A stretch of DNA of 64,000 nt. It comes from Erythroxylum novogranatense. Taxonomy: Eukaryota; Streptophyta; Magnoliopsida; Malpighiales; Erythroxylaceae. The translations under genes were made by a program, and so were the position numbers. Under the pieces are notes generated by a model. It ran no database searches and had not been told where the DNA came from. It saw nothing but the letters and a program-made list of their open reading frames with translations. The stretch is taken from NCBI GenBank assembly GCA_029891385.1, contig CM057233.1, forward strand, positions 14,387,460 through 14,451,459, given 5' to 3'. Positions 1 to 13,004 of the stretch are shown here, one piece after another. Numbering within the stretch: the stretch's first letter is position 1; each line of letters starts with the position of its first letter.

Positions 1-566
1 AGATTCAATTCCTTCTGACTCAGCAAATACTTGAGACTCTTATGATCAGTGAAGATCCGAGTCTAAACTCCATACAAATAATGCCTCCAAATCTTCAAGG
101 CAAAAATCATAGCTGCTAACTCCAGATCATGCGTCGGATAGTTCAACTCATAAGGCTTCAACTGCCTCGAAGCATAAGCAATCACCCGATCTCCCTGCAT
201 CAAAACACATCCAAGACCCTTCCTTGAAGCATCACTATATATCGAATAACCTTCATCTCCCGAAGGCAAAACCAAAATCGGAGCACTCGTCAATCTGAGC
301 TTGAGCTCCTCGAAGCTCCTCTGACACTCCTCACTCTAAACAAACTTCTGGTTCTTCCTCAGCAACTTAGTCATCAGAGCGGCTATCATGGAGAATCCCT
401 CCACGAATCTCTTGTAATAGCCTGCTAAACCTAGAAAACTTCTCACTTCTGCTACATTCTTCGGCGCTTCCCAACTCACCACAGCTTCTATCTTCTTTGG
501 ATCCACATGAACTCCTTGCTCTGAGATCATGTGTCCAAGAAATGCAACTTCTCTCAGCCAAAATTC
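1..566 (-). pseudogene. pol: pol: RT thumb and RNase H, broken
   Basis: Continuation of pol after a frameshift. 530-336 encodes the RT connection ([19 protein letters not shown]). A stop near 336 sits where related elements read FVW-SEECQ, consistent with a Trp codon turned to TAG. Then 293-63 encodes RNase H ([15 protein letters not shown] with the catalytic Asp, [14 protein letters not shown] with the catalytic Glu). Another stop follows HYLYGV, and the downstream RIFTDHKSLKYLL motif is still readable to the window edge. RNase H would degrade the RNA strand during reverse transcription. Confidence 0.88.
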
Positions 567-1694
567 TCATTTATCGAATTTTGCATAAAGCTCATGTCTC
601 CTCAAAGTCTCTAAAGAAATCCTCAAATGCTCCTCATGCTGCTCATCACTCTTGGAATACACCAAGATATCATCGATAAAGACAATGATAAATTGGTCCA
701 AGAATGGCTTAAAAATCCGATTCATCAAATCCATAAACGCTGCAGGCGCATTCGTCAATCCAAAAGGCATCACTATAAACTCAAAATGTCCATACCGTGT
801 CCTAAAAGCAGACTTCGGCACATCCGACTCCTTAATCCTCAACTGATGGTAACCCGATCTCAAATCTATCTTAGAGAAGACTCTCGCTCCTTGCAATTGA
901 TCAAACAGATCATCAATGCGAGGAAGCGGATATCTGTTCTTCACCGTAACTTGATTCAGCTTCCGATAGTCCACACACATCCTCAACGATCCATCTTTCT
1001 TCTTCACAAAGAGTACCGGAGCTCCCCAAGGTGAAGAACTCGGTCGAATATACCCCTTCTCCAACAATTCCTCCAACTGCTCCTTAAGCTCTTTCAATTC
1101 TGCCGGAGCCATCCGGTAAAGCGGAATTGAAATCGACGCTGTACCTGACAAAAGCTCGATCGGAAACTCAATCTCCCGAGCTGGCGGTAGTCCTGGCAAT
1201 TCCTCGGGAAAGACATCCAAGAAATCCCTGACTACTGGAATATCCTCCAACTTCTCTCTATCAGCTTTGGAGTCTATCACATAAGCCAAAAACGCCTCAC
1301 AACCCTTACTCATCATCTTCTCTGCTGTCAAGGCTAAGACAATTCTGGGCGGACTCGCTTTCCTGTCCCCAGTAAACATTACTCTTCTACCATCATCCAA
1401 TTCAAACTCCACTGTCTTCTGTTTACAATCCAAACGGGCATTGTACTTTTCCAATGTATCCATGCCCAAAATCACATCTAAACCTCTCATCTTCAGTGGC
1501 ATCAAATCCACCACTAGAAGTTCTTCACCAATGCGAATCTCACAACCTCTATACACTTGACTAATCACAATGTACTGGCCGATTGGAGTACTCACCATCA
1601 GTGGAGTATCCAATGGGCTCACAATCATATCACACACGGGTCTACTCGAAGAAACAAACGAATGAGTAGAACCCGGATCAATCAAAACAATCAC
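567..1694 (-). pseudogene. pol: pol: aspartic protease and reverse transcriptase
   Basis: Open for 375 codons. It opens with the retropepsin active-site region ([12 protein letters not shown]; the family normally has D-S/T-G, here D-P-G) and the second protease strand ([10 protein letters not shown]). The RT domain follows: [20 protein letters not shown], the catalytic DLRSGYHQ block, [12 protein letters not shown] and [11 protein letters not shown], which is the YXDD box with F in place of Y. The enzyme would copy element RNA to DNA in virus-like particles. The frame breaks at 567, inside the RT thumb, and sequence resumes in another frame at lower coordinates. Confidence 0.92.
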
Positions 1695-1893
1695 ATCATC
1701 AGAAAATAACTATACCGTACCAGTGACTACATCTGGAGTGGTCTCTGCATCCTCTCTAGTCATCGCAAACACCCGAGCTGGTGCCTGCCCTCTCGGTCTC
1801 CCCGGAAGATTCACCCTCTTGGTTGCATCAGAAATGCCCACTTCTGTCACAGTTCTCTGTCCTCCTCGGAGCTTGCATCTAGCCTCTCTCTTG

Positions 1894-3010
1894 TCATGGA
1901 GACTGAGGACACTCTCTGGCAATGTGTCCCTTCTCCCCACAGTTGAAACAAGCTCCTGTCAATCTGAAGCACTCTCCTCTATGAGCTCTCCTGCAGTGCT
2001 TACACTTCGGGACGAACGATCTATCTCCATCTCCCCTTCTACCGCCACCCACCGTTGAAGCTTGGTGAGAAACAGTAGAAGTCCTCATCGGCCTCGGTCG
2101 GCTCGCACCACTGCTCCTCTCCTCTGACTGGACTAGGAAGCTCCTAGCACTCCTGTCTAGCATAGGAGTACTAGTGCTACCTCCTCTCCAAGACTGCTCT
2201 CTGCCCTTTCTTTTCTTGTTCATCGACTTCGATGTTCTCTATATTCTCAACCTCGAGTCGCCTCAACCAACATTGAAATCATGAAATTCTGACTATCACC
2301 TTCTCTCGATCGCTAAGTGCAGACTGACTCAAACCGCGACATCCGGCAGCCTCGCCAAAGATCAACCAAGCATACCGGGATAGTGTGTGAACCGACGCCA
2401 TACTCACCGACATCATATCCTCTCGAGTCAAACCGAGGAACTCCTCTGCATTTCTGCTGAACATATACCTCTGACAGGTACTTCTTCCTGAAAGCAACCA
2501 CGAAATCCTGCCATGCCAACCCTATCGGTCTCAATCGATCGCCTGCACGGTCTCCCACCAAAGTCTGTAACATCTCCTCAAGCAAACTAGAAAGATAGAT
2601 GACCTTCTGATCATCCTCACAATCCATCTGATCCAGCACTCTCTCTGTCTTTCTCAGCCAAGTCTCAGCTTCTTTAGGTTCTGATGTCCCAAAGAAATCC
2701 ACTGCTCCATACTTCCTCAACCGGTCAAACCGTCTTCCCTTCTCGAATCAATGACATGTAAGTCGTGGCATCGACCCATAGCCCGCATTTAATGCTTGAG
2801 TAAAGGCCTGGAACAATCTCGGATCCAAAGGAGGCACTTGCTCTTGTGGAACTGGCGACTCCTGAGTCGACGACAAAACGGGCTCACTACCTAGCCCTAC
2901 AGAAGCCTCAGCATTCCCTGGGCTATCGACTCATCGATCCCTCTCTCTCTCGTCGGAGAGTCAGTGCAAATGACCTTGATAACTCCTCGTGTTCTTCTAC
3001 GAGGTGGCAT
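1894..3010 (-). pseudogene. gag: gag of the chromovirus, frameshifted
   Basis: Retrotransposon capsid polyprotein, which would package element RNA. The likely start is the ATG at 3010-3008 (MPPRRRTRG), about 160 bases inside the primer site. The N-terminal part is disrupted by frameshifts. A readable capsid segment lies at 2720-2313 (FFGTSEPKEAETWLRKTERV). After another break, 2223-1894 holds a basic linker and the nucleic-acid-binding zinc knuckle CFNCGEKGHIAREC, preceded by CKHCRRAHRGEC. The knuckle (Cys-X2-Cys-X4-His-X4-Cys) is intact. At least two frame changes separate the pieces, so no complete gag protein is made. Confidence 0.85.
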
Positions 3011-3168
3011 CGTACTCCTTCAAATGGAAACACTAAGGATTAGCTACTGGTCAATCTATATGTATGCATGACATGCATGTCACTTAATGCACTCAATCAA
3101 ATGCAGCATATAAGAAAATATCAAATAAGTCGTCCTATATGCATTCTAAACCGAGGAAACTAAACCTA

Positions 3169-3181
3169 GGCTCTGATACCA
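3169..3181 (-). other. Primer binding site (tRNA-iMet) of the chromovirus
   Basis: Reads TGGTATCAGAGCC on the minus strand, complementary to the 3' end of initiator Met tRNA. It lies four bases from the LTR edge at 3186, and this fixes the LTR boundary and element polarity. Confidence 0.9.
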
Positions 3182-3799
3182 AACATGTTGGGCCCGGGTC
3201 TCGAATCTCCATTCCCGAGGCGGCCCCTCGGGTTGAGCCGGCGACGGGCGCCCCATAACGTCGGACCTGATCCCAACATCCATGCATAATCATATCTCGA
3301 TTCATACAAACATATACAATGCCTATACTCATACATATACAAACATTCTACACATGCATTCTAAACATGCATTAATCATCTCAAATTCATAAAACATATG
3401 CCATTGTCATTCGAAGGAATTTAACCAGTATTCTCAAAGTATAACATAATACAAAATGAAAGTTAAAATCCAAAATACGAAAGTATGCTCCATGATAAAA
3501 TGCTGGTGGGCTAACTAAAGTACTAACTTAAGACAAGGCTCCTAACTAGCTTGACGTTTCCGATGCCTTGCAAGGTCGACAATCGTCTCGATCTGCACCT
3601 GAGGAGGGGAGAGTAATGGGGTGAGCTGCGAAGCTCAGTGGCATATACGTTTATAACCATTGGCAATAAGCCACACAATCAAGCATATATGTATGTTCAT
3701 ATAGCAAGCATATATCAAATCATTAATCCATCACTATACAATCCTTGCATCACAATTCATGTCATATGATTTCACAATATAACAATTAACATGTGTCAT

Positions 3800-6700
3800 T
3801 GTTGGGACCCGATCCGGGAACCGGATCCCAACCGAATAAACTTAACAAAAAGAACGAATGACGGAATCAATGGAAACGGAAGCGAAAGGAGACAGAAATT
3901 TCGAATCGAAATTGCGAAATGCGAGTTTAACAATTCGAAAGTAGCGGTTTAAGCAAATGCAAATCGAATCGAATACAAACGCAAGCGGAAGCAAATACTA
4001 ATCGAATCAAACGAAGCAGATTGCAGTTTAAACGAAATCAAAGGCATACATCCGACGTCCGGAACCAATAATCAAAGAAAACTTATCGGATGAACATAAT
4101 CGCGTTGGGAATCCTAAGACGTTCCAAAATCCGTTATGAATTTTTTTTTTCTTTTCTTATTCTCATTTCTTTTCTCGTTACTCAATCACATCCAAATCAT
4201 CTTCAATCCATACAGTCATACATAATCTTATATAAATCCATACCAATCTCAAATTACATTTTTATCCCAGATTTTGTCGAAATTTCAAAGATAACTACTG
4301 CCTTTATCCTAACTCCAAACCTCGCAAAGTGTTCAAAACAACACTTCTAAAATTTCCAAACAATCACACACATTATCGAATCCACCGGACCCTCCGTCCG
4401 GATATCGCCAGATAATCACAAACCTATTTCTAAAACATTCTCATATTTGTAAGTCGATCTACTATTCTCATAATTCAATCTCATTCCCAAATCAATCATA
4501 CAAATATCTTCCCAAATTATTCATAATTTCATATACAATTTCACAATCATTCACAATTTTCAACTTTATACACAAATACATTTTTCCAAACTTATCTAAA
4601 GTCATAAACATATTCATACACAAGATCCAAATTACACAAAATCTAACCGATGTAAATGTCAAACCGATGTTCACATTCTTTCATCCGATCTCCGTCAAAC
4701 ACGGAGATGGGGATGAAAGGGGGGGTGAGCTCGAAAGCTCGTGGATAACACATTTATAAACTGATAAATAAGCCGAAATCATTTTTAATACTCTTTTTGC
4801 CAAAAGGGCTAATTTTTTAAACTTTATAATTTTTCAAACAATTTCCTCAAACCCATTTTTTTTCATATTTTTCAAACTTTTCATAATAATCTCACTTTTT
4901 TCTCATTTTCAAAACTTCTTGAATTTTTCATAAATATGAATGCGAACACATAAACAAATCAAAACATATTACACATCGAATGGTCAGCTAGTCCAACAGA
5001 GACAGATCGCATTGCGCAGTCCGCATAACGGTCCCTGCGATCGTGAATCAGAACGCATTACACTTTCCGCATTGCGGTCCAGTGTAGCCGTGAAGGAGTT
5101 CGAAATCGAGCTCCGTACACTAGCGGGCAGCCTGGAGAAGGCTATACACATAGAGACAATAATGACTCACCAAGGACCTACCAAACCCACATAACACATA
5201 ATCGAAAACGAAAGTCGATTGCTCAAGGCACTTTTCAATTTCGTATTTTCTTCAAAATTTTCCCCAAAATGCATACCACTCAATTTATTCATCTATCATT
5301 CACTAAATTCAACAATCAAAACATTCAATCAAACAATAATTTCAACAATTGAATAATGCATACACAACAAATGCATTTTCGTAAATTTCTATCGGTTTAT
5401 CGAATCATTTAAAACAATGAATTCAAACTTATAATAATCTTTCGTAAAACATTGAAATCGAATTTCAAACCTTTACAAAACAATAATTTGTCAAAATTTT
5501 CACATTTTGCTTTCTTTATTTTTCAAAATTGCTTTTTTAATTTTTCAAAATTCACATATAGCTTACAAATCAAAATATAAATATGCTACCCACCTCTAAT
5601 TATTGCTTAAACTTGATTTCAAGCTCCAATTGATCCTTGTTTTTCTCTCTTCCAAAATACCAAAACCTAAACCATAATCATCCAAATTTCACATCGAAAA
5701 ATACTTAATTTTCACAATCAATTTAGGAATTCACCAATTCCATTTACATTCGTTATTTCAATCTCCAATTTTGAAAATCCCCAATTTTCAAAATTGGCCT
5801 AAACCAATACACCCAAATTCAATCTCATAAAACATAATTTCTTCAAAATTAATCTCACAATTCCTCAATTCACATTAATTCCAAACTATTTAAATCCTCA
5901 ATTTCAAAATCCCTTAAATCTTAAAATTGGCCTAAACCAATTTATCCCAATTCAATACCATAAAATACAAATTCTTGAAATTGATTTCATATATCATCAA
6001 TTCATCATATTTCCTATAATTCTACACCAAAATATCTCAAAATTCTCAATCATAAAATTAAGCCTAAACCTTACTCAATTTTTCATCCAAAATTAAACCC
6101 AACCTAAAGCATATATTTCAAAATTAACTTCATAAATCATAAACCCATCTTATATGCCATAATTCTAAACCAAAATTAATCAAAATCTCAAAATAGAAAA
6201 ATTTCTCTTACCTCTTTCTCTTCCAAATTCAATTTTTTGGTTCCTTAGGAAGCTCTTATGCTCCTCTACCTTTTCTCTCTTGGAACCATCCCAAAATCCT
6301 TAAGAAAACAAGTAGAAAAATCAAAATAACTTTCTCTCCTCTTCCTCCATAACCAAGCTTCCTCTCTTCTTCTTCTATCTTATTTCTCTCTCTCTTCTGT
6401 AATTCCAGCCACTTTCGTGGCTTTTAATAAGCCAAAACGACATCCATATATGTGTTTCATTAATTGATGGTCAAATGACCATTTTGCCCTTACATTTACT
6501 TTATGCCATTCTCACTTGCGGTTCTGATTCAAGACTATTAAATTGAAGGAATTTGTCCAAACTTCCTTCTTGAGAAATGTTCCTCTCACTCATACGAATC
6601 CAACGCCACTGACCGCGCTCAATTCCGAGCACTACATCAAAAGTTATGCAAAACAGTTGGATATATCCATATTCTAACACATTTTCATGTACGATTATTT

Positions 6701-8063
6701 CCGTCCAAAATTTCACATTCTTAATCCCAGAATTGAAACTCGATGTCTTCATAACAATTGTAGCCTTATGTCTCTAGTTTAATTCAAAACAAGAATCTTC
6801 TCATTTCGATTCCCAGATCAAAAGTTATACTCAAATTACTCACAGGTGTTCCTAATCCAAAATTACACCCCAATCCGAACTTAAATTCAAAATTAAAAGT
6901 CCTAAAGGCAAAATTGACATTTCATGTCTTCATATGATTTGTAGCCCTTGTCTTATCTTTATTTCGCCTCAAGAATCGCTTCAATCGGATCTCTACAGAT
7001 CCCGAATTTCACAAAACACTGAATCATGCTCGAAAATTTCCCGACTCACTTTGATTAAATTAATCACCATTAATTCAATCTCAAAAGTTCACAAATTTCT
7101 TATAAATGAAATTCATTGTCTTAGGAATCCAACGCAAAAGAATCAACTCAATCGGATGTCGGACGGAAAAGATATAGGCAAAATAGTGAGCAAAGGTCGG
7201 ATTGAAAACAAAGAAATCAAAATTTAAGAAGCAAAAGCAGGCGTCGGACGCAGACGGACGCCTCTAACTCATGAGGGCGAGACGCCTCGCATGAGGGCGA
7301 GGCGCTCGCCAGCTAGGCGAGGCGTCGCCTAGCGAGCGCAAGATGAGGGCGCCTCGCTAGGGCGAGCCGTCGCCCTAGCGAGGGCGCTAAAACTTTTTTT
7401 TTCACTTAATAATCAAAAACTTCCGAAATTCATAACTTTTACTCCCGAACTCCGATTTTGACAAACTTAGTCTCTATAGAAAGCTTAAAGAAAGCTCTAA
7501 ATCTTCCAAGAAGAACATAAAACTCAATTCGACTCCTACGGGAGTCCATTTTCCGGTCAAAGATACTATCCTCTATACAAACTTGTAAAAAATCAAACTT
7601 AATATTCCGAGATCAAAAAATTGCATACTTTATATCGAAATAAAGATCAAAACAAATCCTTCAATTTCCATGAAGAACATCAAAGCTCAAGTAACCTCTA
7701 ACTAGGTTAATTTGTCAGTCAAAGATTCAATCATAATAAAAGTCAAACCCGATCAAACATAAACTTTGACTGATCATAACTTTCACTCCCGATATCGAAA
7801 AATTACAAACTTTATGTCCACAAAAATCTCTTAACGTAACCTACAAGTTTCCAGAAGACCATTTTATCAAATTTTGCCTCAAACAAAAGTCAACTCTCAA
7901 AGTCAAACATTCTCTCTCCAAAAGTCAAACTTTCTAAATCCTTCAAATTTTCACATTTTTTTTTCTTTCTAATTCTTGCTATATAACTTCATTTCAATCA
8001 ACTCATCCACTTGATTATTCATATTACTAAATCAAATTGTCACTCAAGGTTCGGGGTCCAACA
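3800..8063 (-). repeat. 3' LTR of the LARD-like element (4264 bp)
   Basis: Direct repeat of 8715-13004. It contains CCGGAC-CCTCC-GTCCGG (4385-4401), the block near 4727 that reads GAGCTTTCGAGCTCACCCC on the minus strand, the 4990-5090 hairpin-rich segment, a GC-rich array at 7239-7388 built from GAGGGCGAG and CTCGCC words, and AT-rich spacers. The open frames inside it are short and of biased composition, and I do not regard them as genes. Confidence 0.93.
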
Positions 8064-8714
8064 TTTCTCCCCCTCTTAAAAGAATTTCGTCCTCGAAATT
8101 CACACTTACTTAAACTCCAAATAACTCATTCTTGCATAAATTTCTTTTTAATCAATGATCATCAAGCACTTTCTTACTAATTTCTTTCCACAACTCATAA
8201 TCAATTTCTTTTTCATCACATTTACTCTTCATACATATTCTCAATCTCTTCAAAATTTTCACTTCCTTAAATCATATATCACTCATATCATATCAACTTA
8301 CTATATTCATAACTTCATCGTTTCTACACTTCTGGACACAAGTCAATGGTCCAATTCGTAAGAAACCTTAGTATGATTCAATCATCGTTTAATCTGTCTC
8401 ATTATGTCATCATTCTTTCATCTATATCAATTCATCACAATTTATCAAGAAATTCTAATCTTAATTTCCTCAACACACTTCGAAAATCGGTCATATTCTT
8501 AACACCCAAATCAAACCAATCACGTGAATTCATCAAATAGTCATACATATCAATTTTCAAATTCCTAAAGGCAATCATACTTCTTTCATCAAAATCAAAT
8601 GATCACCTAGCACACTCTCACAAATTCACTCTTATCTTTACAAACTCGTATCAATTCCTTATTCATACTCATACGCCCAAGTAAGATCATATTACTGAGC
8701 TCTGATACCATAAA
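8064..8714 (-). other. Internal domain of the LARD-like element (651 bp), non-coding
   Basis: The polypurine tract lies at 8064-8082. An interrupted palindrome GAATTTCGTCCTCGAAATTC lies at about 8091-8110. The primer site is at 8697-8710. Between them is AT-rich sequence whose open frames (up to about 68 codons) resemble no protein I know. A packaging signal would be expected here, but none is identifiable by sight. Confidence 0.75.
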
Positions 8715-11700
8715 TGTTGGGACCCGATCCGGGAACCGGATCCCAACCGAATAAACTTAACAAAAAGAACGAATGACGGAATCAATGGAAACAGGCGAAG
8801 GAGACGAAATTCGGATCGAATTGCGAAATGCGAGTTTAACAATTCAAAGTAGCGGTTAAGCAAATGCAAATCGAATCGAAATACAAACGCAAGCGGAAGC
8901 AAATACTAATCGAATCAAACGAACAGATTGCAAAGTTAAACGAAATCAAAGGCATACATCCGACATCCGAACCAATAATCAAAGAAAACTTATCGGATGA
9001 ACATAATCGCTGGGAATCCTAAGACGCTCCAAAATCATATGAATTTTTTTTCTTTTCTTATTCTCATTTCTTTCTCGTTACTCAATCACATCCAAATCAT
9101 CTTCAATCCATACGGTCATACATAATCTTATATAAATCCATACCAATCTCAAATTACATTTTATCCCAGATTTTATCGAAATTTCAAAGATAACTACGCC
9201 TTTATCCTAACTCAAACTGCAAAGTGTTCAAAACAACACTTCTAAAATTTCCAAACAATCACACACACATCAGAATCCACCGGACCCTCCGTCCGGGATA
9301 TCAGCAGATAATCACAAACCTATTTCTAAAACATTCTCATATTTGTAAGTCGATCTACTATTCTCATAATTCAATCTCATTCCCAAATCAATCATACAAA
9401 TATCTTCCCAAATTATTCATAATTTCATATACAATTTCACAATCATTCACAATTTTCAACTTTATACACAAATACATTTTTCCAAACTTATCTAAAGTCA
9501 TAAACATATTCATACACAAGATCCAAATTACACAAAATCTAACTGACAGAAATGTCGAAACTGATGTCTTCACATTCTTTCATCCGATCTCCGTCAAACC
9601 CGAGATGGGGATGAAAGAAAAGGAGCTCAAAGCTCGTGGATAACACATTTATAAACCGATAAATAAGTCAAATCATTTTTAATACTCTTTTGCCAAAAGG
9701 GCTAATTTTTTAAACTTTATAATTTTTCAAACAATTTCCTCAAACCCATTTTTTTTCATATTTTCAAACTTTTCATAATAATCTCACTTTTTTCTCATTT
9801 TCAAAACTTCTTGAATTTTTCATAAATATGAATGCGAACACATAAACAAATCAAAACATATTACACATCGAATGGTCAGCTAGTCCAATAGAGCAGATCG
9901 CAGGCCCCGATAGCGGTCTGTGCGATCGTGGAATAGAACGCATTACACTTTCCGCATTGCGGTCCAAAGGTAGCCGTGAAGGAGTTCGAATCGAGTCCGT
10001 GTACACTAGCGGGCACTGGAGAAGGCTATACACATAGAGACAAATACGACTCACCAAGGACCTACCAAACCCACATAACACATAATCGAAAACGAAAGTC
10101 GATTGCAAGGCACTTTTCAATTTCGTACTTTTCTTCAAAATTTTCCCCAAAATGCATACCACTCAATTTATTCATCTATCATTCACTAAATTCAACAATC
10201 AAAACATTCAATCAAACAATAATTTCAACAATTGAATAATGCATACACAACAAATGCATTTTCAGAAATTTCTATCGGTTTATCGAATCATTTAAAACAA
10301 TGAATTCAAACTTATAATAATCTTTCAGAAAACATTCGGAAATCAGAATTTCAAACCTTTACAAAACAATAATTTGTCAAAATTTTCACATTTTTGCTTT
10401 CTTTATTTTTCAAAATTGCTTTCTTTAATTTTTCAAAAATTCACATATAGCTTACAAATCAAAATATAAATATGCTACCCACCTCGAATTATTGCCGGAA
10501 ACTTGATTTCAAGCTCCAATTGATCCTTGTTTTTCTCTCTCTTCCAAAATGCCAAAAACCTAAACCATAATCATCCAAATTTCACATCAGAAAAATACTT
10601 AATTTTCACAATCAATTTAGGAATTCACCAATTCCATTTACATTCAAGCTATTTCAATCTCCAATTTTGAAAATCCCCAATTTTCAAAATTGGCCTAAAC
10701 CAATACACCCAAATTCAATCTCATAAAACATAATTTCTTCAAAATTAATCTCACAATTCCTCAATTCACATTAATTCCAAACTATTTAAATCCTCAATTT
10801 CAAAAATCCCCAAATCTTAAAATTGGCCTAAACCAATTTATCCCAATTCAATACCATAAAATACAAATTCTTCGAAATTGATTTCATATATCATCAATTC
10901 ATCATATTTCCTATAATTCTACACCAAAATATCTCAAAATTCTCAATCATAAAATTAAGCCTAAATCTTACTCAATTTTTCATCCAAAATTAAACCCAAC
11001 CTAAAGCATATATTTCAAAATTAACTTCATAAATCATAAACCCATCTTATATGCCATAATTCTAAACCGAAAATTAATCAAAATCTCAAAATAGAAAAAA
11101 TTTCTCTTACCTCTTTCTCTTCCAAATTCGAATTTTTTTGGTTCCTTAGGAAGCTCTTATGCTCCTCTACCTTTTTCTCTCTTGGAACCATCCCAAAATC
11201 CTTAAGAAAACAAGTAGAAAAATCAAAAATAACTTTCTCTCTCCTCTTCCTCCATAACCGAAGCTTCCACTCTCTTCTTCTTCTATCTTATTTCTCTTTC
11301 TCTCTTCTGTAATTCCAGCCACTTTCGTGGCTTTTAATAAGCCAAAACGACATCCATATATGTGTTTCATTAATTGATGGTCAAATGACCATTTTGCCCT
11401 TACATTTACTTTATGCCATTCTCACTTGCGGTTCTGATTCGCACTATTAAATTGAAGGAATTTGTCCAAACTTCCTTCTTGAGAAATGTTCCTCTCACTC
11501 ATACGAATCCAACGCCACTGACCGCGCTCAATTCCGAGCACTACATCAAAAGTTATGCGCAAAACAGTTCGGATATATCCATATTCTAACACATTTTTCA
11601 TGTACGATTATTTCCGTCCAAAATTTCACATTCTTAATCCCAGAATTGAAACTCGATGTCTTCATAACAATTGTAGCCTTATGTCTCTAGTTTAATTCAA

Positions 11701-13004
11701 AACAAGAATCTTCTCATTTCGATTCCCAGATCAAAAGTTATACTCAAATTACTCACAGGTGTTCCCAATCCAAAAATTACACCCCAATCCGAACTTAAAT
11801 TCAAAAATTAAAAGTCCTAAAGGCAAAATTGACATTTAATGTCTTCATATGATTTGTAGCCCCTTGTCTTATCTTTATTTCGCCTCAAGAATCGCTTCAA
11901 TCGGATCTCTACAGATCCCGAATTTCACAAAACACTGAATCATGCTCGGAAAATTTCCCGACTCATTTTGATTAAATTAATCACCATTAATTTAATCTCA
12001 AAAGTTCACAAATTTCTTATAAAATGAAATTCATTGTCTTAGGAATCCAACGCAAAAAGAATCAACTCAATCGGATGTCGGACGGAAAGATATAGGCAAA
12101 ATAGTGAGCAAAGGTCGGATTGAAAACAAAGAAATCAAAATTTAAGAAGCAAAAGCGGCGTCGGACGCAGACGGACGCTCTAACTCATGAGGGCGAGACG
12201 CTCATGAGGGCGAGGCGCTCGCCGCTAGGGCGAGGCGTCGCCATGAGGCGCGACAGCTCATGAGGCGAGCCTTGCCTCATGAGGGCGAAGAAGCGCCTAC
12301 TCGCTAGGCGAGAGTCGCCCTAGCGAGGCGCTAAAACTTTTTTTTCACTTAATAATCAAAACTTCCAAATTCATAACTTTTACTCCCGAACTCCGATTTT
12401 GACAAACTTAGTCTCTATAGAAAGCTTAAAGAAAGCTCTAAATCTTCCAAGAAGAACATAAAACTCAATTCGACTCCTACGGGAGTCCATTTTCCGGTCA
12501 AAGATACTATCCTCTATACAAACTTGTAAAAAATCAAACTTAATATTCCGAGATCAAAAAATTGCATACTTTATATCGAAATAAAGATCAAAACAAATCC
12601 TTCAATTTCCATGAAGAACATCAAAGCTCAAGTAACCTCTAACTAGGTTAATTTGTCAGTCAAAGATTCAATCATAATAAAAGTCAAACCCGATCAAACA
12701 TAAACTTTGACTGATCATAACTTTCACTCCCGATATCGAAAAATTACAAACTTTATGTCCACAAAAATCTCTTAACGTAACCTACAAGTTTCCAGAAGAC
12801 CATTTTATCAAATTTTGCCTCAAACAAAAGTCAACTCTCAAAGTCAAACATTCTCTCTCCAAAAGTCAAACTTTCTAAATCCTTCAAATTTTCACATTTT
12901 TTTTTCTTTCTAATTCTTGCTATATAACTTCATTTCAATCAACTCATCCACTTGATTATTCATATTACTAAATCAAATTGTCACTCAAGGTTCGGGGTCC
13001 AACA
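8715..13004 (-). repeat. 5' LTR of the LARD-like element (4290 bp)
   Basis: Direct repeat of 3800-8063. Several hundred bases at the right end (about 12370-13004 versus 7430-8063) look identical by eye. Other parts differ by many one- to three-base indels, often in A runs or next to CG. Its GC-rich array (about 12157-12332) is longer and rearranged compared with the other copy. No coding sequence is supported. Confidence 0.93.

Larger units (their letters stand above)
3800..13004 (-). mobile_element. Complete non-autonomous LTR retrotransposon with giant LTRs (LARD-like)
   Basis: Two long direct repeats (3800-8063 and 8715-13004) start TGTTGGGACCCGATCC and end GGGGTCCAACA. They flank only 651 bp. 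The internal segment has a primer site (TGGTATCAGAGCTC on the minus strand, 8710-8697) beside one LTR and a polypurine tract (AAGAGGGGGAGAAA on the minus strand, about 8077-8064) beside the other. This sets polarity as minus. Target duplication GTCAT flanks both ends. No gag or pol is present, so it depended on enzymes of another element. The stretch TTCGAGGACGAAATT just before the tract resembles the 3' end of chromoviruses, suggesting its helper. The LTR:internal ratio (about 6.6:1) is extreme. Confidence 0.93.
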
